DNA of 8,665 bases from JANMDR01 sp031376425 (lineage in GTDB: Bacteria; Pseudomonadota; Gammaproteobacteria; Burkholderiales; Usitatibacteraceae): assembly GCA_031376425.1 (NCBI GenBank), contig JANMDR010000307.1, positions 1 through 8,665 on the forward strand. Direction: 5' to 3'. The translations under genes and the position numbers were made by a program. Under the pieces are notes generated by a model. The model was not told the DNA's origin. It did not search any database and saw only the letters and a list, made by a program, of their open reading frames with translations. Numbering within the stretch: the stretch's first letter is position 1; every line of letters starts with the position of its first letter. Positions 1-5,930 of this stretch are shown here, one piece after another.

Positions 1-1142
1 TGCAAGGGTAGATGAAACTTAAAGTGCGTTTGCAGGCCTTCGGCATCATCACAAACTAAAATATTATCATCAGCTAATTGCATTAGTATTTTTTTAATTG
101 CCGCTGGGCTTGTTTCTACTTTTTCTAGCTTGGGTAATAACGCATTTACGGTAGCGCCATTGGGGTCTTCAGAAAGCGCGTTTAACACACTGAAGGCCAA
201 ATTTTTAGCCGTACTCGCGTAGTGTTTGCGCACGTGCTCGCCAACAATGCACCAAGCGGCCGTATTTTTTAATACCATCTTGCGGGCCTCAGCAATCCAA
301 ATTTCTGCTTGCTCAGGGGTGTTCGGTGCGGTAGCAGGACACGCCTTTGCTATTACCTCAAGATAAAAGGCAGCATTCCAGCCTAACTCAGCCAGAATAG
401 TATTCATTTCAAGTTCGCTGAACGGATTCGACCGTTGTAGTGTATTTTTCGCCACTAAATTTTGCAAAAAATCTTTAGCCTCACGGTTCCCTAGCGGCTC
501 TAGCCAAAAGGGTGTGAACTTCACCATCGCCCCTTGATAATTGCCCTCCGTGGCGAGTGGGTCAATACCGATTGACCCCGTGAGCAGCCAGCGTATGCTA
601 TGGCTTTCGGCTAATTGGGCATTGAGCGAATTCATGAAGTTCCGCGCCGCCAAAATTTGGTTGGACTGATGGAGACTTCCTAAAAAAATAGGCAACTCAT
701 CAATTAAGATTACCCAGCGTTTGCCGTTTTTAGCGTCATGGAGTTTTTTTAAGGTATGCTCAAAAGCATCTGACCACGAGACATTCAACACCGCTTGTTG
801 CAGCGTTGCGCCTTGATTTGTTTTGGGCATCAGCACTTGATTTACTCTTTGAACCAGAGCGTCCCAACCAACCACTAGCTCTGGTTGACGCGCATGAATT
901 GCACCGCAAATTTTCCGATAAACTTCGTCCGTACTTTGGCAACCCGCAATCTCAACTTTAACCACCTCATAGCCATTATCCGCGCCAAGCTCCACCAAGC
1001 GATCAAGCACAAAGCTTTTGCCCAAGCGCCTCGGGCCGTGCATGCTGAGATTTTCCCCCTCGTCAAATAGCTCAAAAATGGCCGCGCATTCCGCATTGCG
1101 ACCATAGGATTTATCTCGGTAGTCAACATTTTCATTAGACAT
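1..1142 (-). CDS. P-loop ATPase of the ATPase_2 / archaeal-ATPase type, 3' end beyond the window
   Basis: The reading frame is open from an ATG at 1142 to the left edge (380 codons), so the protein is C-terminally incomplete here. Seen: Walker A GPRRLGKS at residues 36-43, Walker B WVILIDEL at 143-150 (D148, E149), a sensor-like LLTGS at 186-190, and after about residue 310 a helical stretch compatible with a winged-helix domain. This order (GPRRxGKS/T, hhhhDE, TGS, winged helix) is typical of ATPase_2-like NTPases, a STAND-related group mostly of unknown role; some occur with mobile or defence genes. The start is supported by AGGA six bases upstream. The next 400 bases contain no partner gene on this strand, so it appears to be the first gene of its transcript. 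A cluster of TTTTGTTGTG repeats covers its promoter. The biochemical role cannot be assigned; cytoplasmic ATP binding and hydrolysis are inferred from the motifs. Confidence 0.85.
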   Translation of the reverse strand, partial: MSNENVDYRDKSYGRNAECAAIFELFDEGENLSMHGPRRLGKSFVLDRLVELGADNGYEVVKVEIAGCQSTDEVYRKICGAIHARQPELVVGWDALVQRVNQVLMPKTNQGATLQQAVLNVSWSDAFEHTLKKLHDAKNGKRWVILIDELPIFLGSLHQSNQILAARNFMNSLNAQLAESHSIRWLLTGSIGIDPLATEGNYQGAMVKFTPFWLEPLGNREAKDFLQNLVAKNTLQRSNPFSELEMNTILAELGWNAAFYLEVIAKACPATAPNTPEQAEIWIAEARKMVLKNTAAWCIVGEHVRKHYASTAKNLAFSVLNALSEDPNGATVNALLPKLEKVETSPAAIKKILMQLADDNILVCDDAEGLQTHFKFHLPL

Positions 1143-1168
1143 TGCAGTTCCTAGTCAGGAAAAACAAT

Positions 1169-1196
1169 ATCGTAGCACAACAAAAATGTTTTGCAA
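1169..1196 (-). promoter_or_regulatory. Candidate promoter of the ATPase gene
   Basis: Reading the minus strand, TTGCAA (1196-1191) and TACGAT (1174-1169) are separated by 16 bases and lie about 27 bases upstream of the start codon. Each matches the sigma70 consensus at four of six positions. The spacer holds one arm of the inverted repeat at 1174-1227, which would make sense for an autoregulated gene. It is a prediction from sequence only. Confidence 0.4.
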
Positions 1197-1227
1197 CAGT
1201 TTTGTTGTGAAAAATTTTTGTTGTGCT
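1174..1227. promoter_or_regulatory. Inverted repeat with three CACAACAAAA / TTTTGTTGTG sites (operator-like)
   Basis: AGCACAACAAAAAT (1174-1187) and its exact reverse complement (1214-1227) form a perfect 14-bp inverted repeat. A third site, TTTTGTTGTG (1200-1209), has the same orientation as the right arm and starts 16 bases before the equivalent TTTTGTTGTG at 1216. TTTTGCAACA at 1190-1199 is a degenerate further copy. The left arm sits in the spacer of the predicted ATPase promoter and the others lie just upstream. Repeated, partly inverted decamers over a promoter suggest cooperative binding by a regulator, possibly the winged-helix-bearing ATPase itself; that part is inference. Confidence 0.6.
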
Positions 1228-1309
1228 TTAAATCGTGCGTTACCCACTGCAAAAGCGCTGTAGCGTAATTTTTCATAGCCGCCACGCCATATAAGCCACG
1301 ATTGTTCGG

Positions 1310-1550
1310 GCGGATAATGATTCGCTCCTACGGTATTTGACCATTGTGGCGCGAGGCGCTTAGGTGCTAACGACGGAGTGCGCCAACTCTGCAGGCGAAA
1401 GATTTTTCGCCCCTACAACGGCGGTGATCCTATACGCCAACAACGTAGGGTGGGCAACGCCTTATTTGCCCACCATCGGTGTTTAATTTGCGATTACCGC
1501 CTGCATTTTTATACCGACGTGGACAGATAGGACGTTGCCCACCCTACGAT
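1310..1550. repeat. Dispersed palindromic repeat block (gene-free)
   Basis: The stretch between the ATPase promoter and the S24 remnant holds no credible gene. It contains a 31-base unit at 1387-1417 (CTCTGC, then GGCGAAAGATTTTTCGCC, then CCTACA), repeated almost exactly at 4440-4470 and 6712-6742. It also has a GGCGGTGATCCTATA unit (about 1420-1434) also found at about 4405, 6400, 6470 and 6674. A perfect 16-bp inverted repeat pairs CGTAGGGTGGGCAACG (1444-1459) with 1533-1548. The left arm can alternatively pair with TTGCCCACC at 1466-1474. A further unit at 1314-1342 recurs at 6897-6925. These are REP-like intergenic repeats. Confidence 0.75.
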
Positions 1551-1574
1551 TTGCGCCCCTCCACCTACCCCCCC

Positions 1575-1932
1575 TTAAAACTTCTTACTACACTGCACCA
1601 CCACGCCCAAAATTTCTACATCCATCTCAGGCGTTAAAAATTCTGTCGCGGCGTTTAGGCTTTCTACTCTTACTTTGCCGTCTAGCTGCCTGAAAAGCTT
1701 TTTAATTCGGGCTTCTTGGCCGATGCGGATGGCGTAGTATTTGCCGTCTATTACTTGCTTTTGCGCAGTGTTTACGAGCACTACATCGCCATCATTAATC
1801 TCTGGTGATTGCGAATTGCCGCGCACAGCGAGCACCCTTAGGTTTTCAACCGCCCAGCCATTTTTTTTTGATGTAGGACCTGCGGAAGGCGGCTTGGCCG
1901 TCTATTTCACTTGCTGGCCTTGCGGTGGGCAC
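1575..1932 (-). pseudogene. S24 (LexA/CI-type) repressor C-terminal domain, DNA-binding part missing, frameshifted
   Basis: The intact part (GTG at 1835 to stop at 1575) encodes an S24 autoprotease fold: RGNSQSP carries the nucleophile serine where the family has GDSMxP, DGDVVLVN follows, and IKKL carries the expected catalytic lysine. Upstream, the reading AFRRSYIKKNGWAVENLRVL matches the linker that precedes this domain in phage-type repressors, but it needs 8 A's on the coding strand where the sequence has 9 (1861-1869). The upstream frame as written stops at 1846-1848. No helix-turn-helix precedes it; operator-like DNA (1941-2000) lies there instead. I infer a remnant of a CI/LexA-like repressor, formerly a DNA-binding, RecA-responsive switch. 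Transcriptional slippage on A9, or a sequencing error, could restore the frame but not the lost HTH. Confidence 0.65.
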
Positions 1933-1940
1933 TGAACTGC

Positions 1941-1973
1941 ATATGTTGCAATTTCTATTGAATTGCGACATAT
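1941..1973. promoter_or_regulatory. Operator-like inverted repeat beside the S24 remnant
   Basis: ATATGTTGCAATT (1941-1953) and AATTGCGACATAT (1961-1973) are inverted copies with one mismatch, separated by seven bases. The right arm contains GCGACA, the same half-site as in the palindrome at 1987-2000. Several spaced half-sites beside a repressor gene are the usual layout of a lysogeny-type control region. Confidence 0.5.
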
Positions 1974-1977
1974 CGGA

Positions 1978-2006
1978 TTGACATGTTGTCGCTAGCGACA
2001 TAAACC
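1978..2006 (+). promoter_or_regulatory. Rightward promoter with a TGTCGC/GCGACA palindrome filling its spacer
   Basis: A consensus TTGACA (1978-1983) is followed after 17 bases by TAAACC (2001-2006; only three of six -10 positions match). The spacer's last 14 bases, 1987-2000, are the perfect palindrome TGTCGCTAGCGACA. A palindrome between -35 and -10 is a textbook repressor site. No gene starts nearby downstream; the next one is at 2551, so the promoter looks orphaned. Confidence 0.45.
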
Positions 2007-2215
2007 GATAATCCTAACAGCCTTATAATTGGCTTATTGCCAAACATCATGTGTTTTCCAATCAAATGGAAAGCCCATATCAGCAACCGAAAGGTAAGGA
2101 ATGGGCTGATTTATCTTGCTAACGCCTAGTATTGGACGCTAAAAGTTGTTCTCGGCATAGCTACTATGTGCAGAATTGAAATAGCGCTTTGCTAACTAAT
2201 TTTGATTTTAGTAAG

Positions 2216-2251
2216 ACTAAACTATGCAGCTTTTAAGCTGCATAGTTTAGT
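2216..2251. repeat. Palindrome 1 of 3: 17-bp arms, 2-base loop
   Basis: ACTAAACTATGCAGCTT (2216-2232) is followed by TT and its exact reverse complement (2235-2251). The inner 24 bp (2222-2245) have the half-site CTATGCAGCTTT, closely related to palindromes 2 and 3. No T-tract follows, so it does not look like an intrinsic terminator. Confidence 0.8.
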
Positions 2252-2377
2252 ATGTTTTCCTAAATTATGCAATGCCACTTGATTACTCAACCGAAATTTC
2301 CCCCGCATACTTGGATAGTCGATGGCTATCTTCCCCCGTGCATGGCGCTAGACTTCTAACAAAAAATAGCATATGCT

Positions 2378-2407
2378 GTGCTATGCATCGTTAACGATGC
2401 ATAGCAC
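2378..2407. repeat. Palindrome 2 of 3: perfect 30 bp
   Basis: GTGCTATGCATCGTT (2378-2392) meets its exact reverse complement (2393-2407) with no loop. The inner 24 bp (2381-2404) have half-site CTATGCATCGTT. A TATGAT hexamer follows directly at 2408-2413. Confidence 0.8.
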
Positions 2408-2478
2408 TATGATAAATTTCGCTTTAAATTACTCTCCACATAGCGGGATTAACTTGATAGTGGCATTTTAAATGTGTA

Positions 2479-2506
2479 TACTTAGCAGCATTAATGCTGC
2501 TAAGTA
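2479..2506. promoter_or_regulatory. Palindrome 3 of 3: perfect 28 bp over the abiEi promoter
   Basis: TACTTAGCAGCATT (2479-2492) meets its exact reverse complement (2493-2506). The inner 24 bp (2481-2504) have half-site CTTAGCAGCATT. Its right arm occupies the place of the -35 element of the TATAAT at 2522-2527, so a protein bound here would control abiEi. AbiEi-family antitoxins are known to bind inverted repeats in their own promoters, making AbiEi the first candidate; this is inference. Confidence 0.65.
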
Positions 2507-2527
2507 CCTAATCTAAGTACCTATAAT
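2500..2527 (+). promoter_or_regulatory. abiEi promoter: TATAAT with upstream CTAAGTACCT direct repeats
   Basis: A perfect TATAAT lies at 2522-2527, about 24 bases before the abiEi start codon. CTAAGTACCT occurs twice, at 2500-2509 and 2513-2522, between palindrome 3 and the -10 box. No good TTGACA-like -35 is present; the -35 position falls in the palindrome. That suggests a promoter needing, or blocked by, a bound protein. Confidence 0.55.
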
Positions 2528-2550
2528 CAAACAATTACAGGGCAAGCAGG

Positions 2551-3438
2551 ATGAATAAATCGAGAATTCAGATAGCGAAGCCCGACATCGTGAGTTACTT
2601 CGATGGCCTTCCTACACAAGTCTTGCGATTGAAAGATGTGCGCCGAATCCTCTCGGAACAACGAGGTTTCTGGCGCCTTTCTACAAGCACCACCTCAGCG
2701 CAATTTATTGACTTCCTTGAAAAGTATTCCAAGCTCAAGGCGCTCGAATTTCCGTTTCCTCAGCGAAGCGAAAACTGCTACGTTTGGGGAGATGTCCCAT
2801 TGCTATCTGTTTTGTTGGCGCTTAAAAAGAATCTTCACTTCAGCCACTACACCGCGATGCGGATTCACGGGTTAACCGAGCAATCACCCCAATCGATTTA
2901 TCTCACTGACGAACGAAGTGATCCCTTGATAGGACAGCGTGAAAAAATTGGCCAGGCAGAAATCGATCAGGCGTTTGGTCGCGCACCCAGAATATCAAAT
3001 AACTGGGTAGAGCGAGACAACAAGAAGATTTATCTGCTAAACGGCGCACATACTGGGCATCTTGGGGTTGTCACTATGCAAATAAACGATGACGATGGCA
3101 CAGAACTTCAGGCGCGCGTCACCAGTTTAGAGCGCACCCTTATTGACATCACGGTACGACCTGTTTATGCGGGTGGCATCTTTGAAGTCGCCAAGGCGTA
3201 TGAGCTGGCAAAAGATCGGGTGTCCATCAACAAACTCGTCGCGATGCTCAAGAAGCTCAGCTTTGCGTACCCTTATCATCAGGCTATCGGGTTTTATCTG
3301 ACCCGGGCGGGTTATAAGTCGAGCCAACTTGAGTTGGTTCGACGTATGCCTGTTGAGTTCGACTTCTTTCTGACGCACGAACTGGGCGAAACGCGCTACG
3401 AAAATGGCTGGCGTTTATTTGTCCCAAAGGAATTCTAG
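2551..3438 (+). CDS. abiEi: AbiEi-like antitoxin of a type IV-style toxin-antitoxin pair
   Basis: This 295-residue protein reads as an AbiEi-family antitoxin/transcriptional regulator. Residues about 1-75 look like the N-terminal winged-helix region. SHYTAMRIHGLTEQSPQSIY (98-117) matches the family's S-x-x-x-AL-x-x-HGL segment. SLERTLIDITVRPVYAGG (192-209) matches its C-terminal hallmark (leucine-glutamate, aspartate, arginine-proline, glycine-glycine), followed by helices. In the known system the N-terminal domain represses the operon and the C-terminal part counteracts the AbiEii toxin. The start is supported by AGGG eight bases upstream. The partner gene lies on the opposite strand and the two 3' ends overlap by 24 bp, unlike the usual co-directional operon. 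Palindrome 3 covers its promoter. The gene appears intact. Confidence 0.75.
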   Translation: MNKSRIQIAKPDIVSYFDGLPTQVLRLKDVRRILSEQRGFWRLSTSTTSAQFIDFLEKYSKLKALEFPFPQRSENCYVWGDVPLLSVLLALKKNLHFSHYTAMRIHGLTEQSPQSIYLTDERSDPLIGQREKIGQAEIDQAFGRAPRISNNWVERDNKKIYLLNGAHTGHLGVVTMQINDDDGTELQARVTSLERTLIDITVRPVYAGGIFEVAKAYELAKDRVSINKLVAMLKKLSFAYPYHQAIGFYLTRAGYKSSQLELVRRMPVEFDFFLTHELGETRYENGWRLFVPKEF

Positions 3439-4317
3439 TCGCGCGACAAGCGCCAACGTGTACTCGAAATAAAAATCAAAGTGTTTCAGTTCAAAACCCG
3501 GCGAGACGGTAGCTTCGACCGAGGAAAAACCTGCGTGATGAAATTCACGGGCGCTAGGGATTAGGCTTAGAAATTTAATAGGCACTTTCTTGACCGCGAA
3601 CATGGAGGTCAATATTACTTGGGTTCTCTCAGTCGTTAAGTCGAGATTGAGCGTGCTGACAAGAACAAATATATCCACGAAATCTCTGGCGCGCGCGCTG
3701 CCCGGACGACTCCTTTTGATGATCGGGCCATACTCCGGCAGCTGTTGACATATGGCTCGCAGCTTTTCACACACAATCATTTCGGGGGAATACACGTAAA
3801 TAATGTATCCGTCGAATTCAAATGGCTGTTTATCATCTACATATTCAAAACGGCTAATGTCGATGAGAAATTTCGAGCCTTGTCCTAAATTAATCGCATT
3901 CCTGCGAAGCGCTTCAAGGTCCAAAGCGTATTGAGAATATACGTGTGCAGTGACCAGCTTAAATTCAACAGCGTATCCACCCCAGAAATGTTTCATATCC
4001 GCCGATATGGCCTTGGATTGATCGACCATCTTAAAGTCAAACACTTCCAATTTGTGAGCGCGGAAAGTTTCTACAAGCAGTGACGAGATTCGTTTTTCCA
4101 CCGCTGCAATGTCGCCTGCGAAGTCTTGCTTCAACGAAAAGTCGAGATCAACAGATGCACGCGCGCTGATCCGATGGACGAGTGCCATCGCGTTTCCACC
4201 CTTCAAAACCAACTGCTCCATTAAGTCATCGTCAGAGAACATGGCCTGAATCGCCAAGGTCTTAATCGTTTCCAGCAACTGCACTTCGTCTTGCGAATTC
4301 GGCTTCGACTTGCTCAT
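3415..4317 (-). CDS. abiEii: AbiEii/AbiGii-family nucleotidyltransferase toxin
   Basis: This 300-residue protein has the MNT-like nucleotidyltransferase motifs of the AbiEii/AbiGii family. LKGGNAMAL (38-46) is followed by SVDLDFSL (55-62) with metal-binding aspartates D57 and D59. CEKLRAI (183-189) has the conserved lysine K185, and RARDFVDIF (209-217) carries D212 and D215. The motif spacing and length fit the family. Such toxins transfer nucleotides onto cellular RNA (tRNA for some members) and arrest growth, causing abortive infection or plasmid stabilisation; the target here is unknown. All catalytic residues appear present, so it should be active and need its antitoxin. The only ribosome-binding candidate, AAGG, lies one base before the ATG, too close to be strong, so initiation may be weak. 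It converges on abiEi, and the two messages would be complementary at their 3' ends. Confidence 0.75.
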   Translation of the reverse strand: MSKSKPNSQDEVQLLETIKTLAIQAMFSDDDLMEQLVLKGGNAMALVHRISARASVDLDFSLKQDFAGDIAAVEKRISSLLVETFRAHKLEVFDFKMVDQSKAISADMKHFWGGYAVEFKLVTAHVYSQYALDLEALRRNAINLGQGSKFLIDISRFEYVDDKQPFEFDGYIIYVYSPEMIVCEKLRAICQQLPEYGPIIKRSRPGSARARDFVDIFVLVSTLNLDLTTERTQVILTSMFAVKKVPIKFLSLIPSAREFHHAGFSSVEATVSPGFELKHFDFYFEYTLALVARLEFLWDK

Positions 4318-4399
4318 ACCTTATGGCGCGCTTTCTGAAAGGACAGTGATATTAACATGGCCCAAATGTAAGTGTTGTCTAATATTCATTTGCCGCTTT

Positions 4400-4583
4400 G
4401 TTCACGGTGATCCTATATGCTCGCAACATGGTTCGCGACCTCTGCGGGCGAAAGATTTTTCGCCCCTACATGGCGATAATCCAATCCGCCAATGGCGTAA
4501 GGTGGGCAACGCCTTATCTACCAAATGCGCTGCCCACCCTACGATTTCTACCGCACGGGTACGGCATGTCATGCCGTACCCGT
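4400..4583. repeat. Dispersed palindromic repeat block between abiEii and the cytochrome gene
   Basis: No gene lies between 4318 and 4622. The stretch carries the CGGTGATCCTATATGC unit (4405-4420) and the 31-base GGCGAAAGATTTTTCGCC-containing unit (4440-4470). It also has a CGTAAGGTGGGCAACGC / GCTGCCCACCCTACG inverted pair (4496-4543). A 13-bp hairpin, ACGGGTACGGCAT (4555-4567), has loop GTC and its exact complement at 4571-4583. The last hairpin lies just beyond the 3' ends of the cytochrome gene and could stabilise its mRNA, but it has no T-tract. Confidence 0.75.
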
Positions 4584-4622
4584 ACGACCTACACCTACCT
4601 TACAACCGCGACTACGTACTTC

Positions 4623-5930
4623 TTATTTCTTTTTCACCGCTGCTGCTGGTGCTGTGGTGGGCATAAATGCGAGCATCCATGAAAAATCCTGCTGCACTTG
4701 GCCGGGTTTTACCGTAGCGCCCACGCCAATTGGTGGGCCAGCAGGTCCGCCGGTGCCAATTTCTGTGGGGGGGTTGGTTTGCAAAATCGCGTAGGAGTGG
4801 CAGGTGATGCAGGACGCTTGCGCGGGTGCTACACCGGCCCAATATTCGACGAAGGAGTTGCCAAGCTGCGTGGGTACGCCGCTTGAGTCAACATACTGCG
4901 TTTGCACGCCCGTTAGGAAGTAGTTGTTGAACACTGCTGGTAGTTTGGCGGCTTTCATCATGCTGGCCAAGGCTGGGCTTTGCGGGGCGGGGTTAGTCAT
5001 GCCGTAGGGTACGGCGGACGTTGTGCCAAAAGGGTCAAAGCACTGGCCGTATAAAGCGGGGTTGCAGCGATTAGGATTGGCGGGCGAATTGGCGGGTTCA
5101 AACGTAGCCCATAGCCAGTTTGGCAGCACCTTGGATGAGACGTGCATACCCACCATGGCAAAACACTGCGCAGGCTGGCCGCTGAACTGGATTATTTCCG
5201 TATATAAGGTGGTGCTGGTGCAGCTCGCTGTGGTCAACGCTGGCAGGGTTACCCAGTCTACCTTTAGTTCTATGGCGTTCCACGGCAAAGAAATTTGATT
5301 GTTATTAGCTGCCGCGTAGGCGGCCTGCCCCGTTAATGAGTTTAAGCCATTGGTGTTGATGAAGGCGGTTTCAGCGGGGTTGGCAAAAATTTCTTCGCAA
5401 AACAATTGCCCCACCACTTGTGGCGGCTTAACGTTAGGATAAACCGGTGGCGCTGCGAGTACGGTGCAACTGACGCCGACATCCGCGCGGTTAGTGGCCG
5501 CAGTTGCATTTAGCGCCTTGGGTAGCTTGCCGTGAATGCGACTGCCGCTGGCTTGGCGTACTTTTTTAACGCCACTTGCTAACGTTGCTTTAGTGGCCGC
5601 GGCCTTCGCAGCTGGGGTTGGACAACCAACGCCAAAGGTACACTGTTCAGTCCAGTTTTCAAACGTAAGCCCCCCCCCCGCACCAGCAGCGGGGCTAACT
5701 GCGTAGGTAAAAAGTGACCATGCATAGGCCGCCGCTGCCGCCGTTGATGGTACGCCGGTAGCGTCTAGCGCCATTTTTGCCGGTGCTTTTGGGGGGGCTG
5801 CGTTAGCGTGGTTAATTTCGCCACCGATTAAGCCACAAGAAATGACGAGGCCTCCCAGTGCTGCAGCGATGGCACGCCGGGGCTGGCTGCGGCTCGCGAA
5901 TTTTTGTGAAAATTTAGTGCTTGTGATCAT
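4623..5930 (-). CDS. Exported alanine-rich protein with one c-type haem site
   Basis: The chosen start at 5930 (435 residues) follows GGAG with a six-base spacer; a longer in-frame start at 5987 has no such signal. Residues 14-19 are basic, 20-31 are hydrophobic and ANA-AP (42-46) is a good signal peptidase I site. VISC (29-32) also fits a lipobox, so a lipoprotein is possible. A single CITCH motif (C374, C377, H378) predicts covalent haem c; methionines in the FSWMLAFMP segment near the C-terminus could be the second ligand. Most of the protein before the haem site is a large domain of unknown fold with about ten other cysteines, which may form disulfides in the periplasm. I do not recognise a named family; an electron-transfer or oxidoreductase role is inference. 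Poly-C tracts of 10 (5670-5679) and poly-G tracts of 7 (near 4765 and 5790) lie inside the gene on the plus strand. Confidence 0.8.
   Translation of the reverse strand: MITSTKFSQKFASRSQPRRAIAAALGGLVISCGLIGGEINHANAAPPKAPAKMALDATGVPSTAAAAAYAWSLFTYAVSPAAGAGGGLTFENWTEQCTFGVGCPTPAAKAAATKATLASGVKKVRQASGSRIHGKLPKALNATAATNRADVGVSCTVLAAPPVYPNVKPPQVVGQLFCEEIFANPAETAFINTNGLNSLTGQAAYAAANNNQISLPWNAIELKVDWVTLPALTTASCTSTTLYTEIIQFSGQPAQCFAMVGMHVSSKVLPNWLWATFEPANSPANPNRCNPALYGQCFDPFGTTSAVPYGMTNPAPQSPALASMMKAAKLPAVFNNYFLTGVQTQYVDSSGVPTQLGNSFVEYWAGVAPAQASCITCHSYAILQTNPPTEIGTGGPAGPPIGVGATVKPGQVQQDFSWMLAFMPTTAPAAAVKKK
5670..5679. repeat. C10 homopolymer inside the cytochrome coding sequence
   Basis: Ten consecutive C's on the plus strand (G10 on the coding strand) encode part of the glycine run in the AGAGGG segment, shortly after the signal peptide. 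Tracts of this length are prone to slippage; a change of one base would truncate the protein early. It is seen directly, while any phase-variation role is inference. Confidence 0.7.

Larger units (their letters stand above)
2007..2550. other. Gene-free, hairpin-rich intergenic region upstream of abiEi
   Basis: No convincing coding sequence is visible on either strand. Apart from the three long palindromes listed separately there are smaller inverted repeats: TTGGC/GCCAA (2029-2043), AGCCCAT (2072-2078) with ATGGGCT (2101-2107), CATAG/CTATG (2156-2168) and AGCATATGCT (2368-2377). ATCAGC (2079-2084) can also pair with GCTGAT (2105-2110), competing with the AGCCCAT stem. TTCCCCCG occurs twice (about 2298 and 2331). 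The region is AT-rich and may encode a structured RNA or hold binding sites. Confidence 0.6.

Noticed and set aside
760..1135. Short frames on both strands inside 760-1135
   Set aside because: They are shadows of the ATPase gene, whose frame shows Walker A and B motifs.
1444..1548. CGTAGGGTGGGCAACG inverted pair as insertion-sequence ends
   Set aside because: Only 73 bases lie between the arms, no transposase is present, and a related pair at 4496-4543 has a different interior; it fits a REP-like repeat better.
2216..2506. The three palindromes as intrinsic terminators
   Set aside because: None is followed by a run of T's on either strand, the stems are AT-rich at their ends, and the third overlaps a promoter.
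4310..4886. Plus-strand frames between abiEii and inside the cytochrome gene
   Set aside because: They lie in palindromic repeats or antisense to the well-supported cytochrome gene and have no family resemblance.
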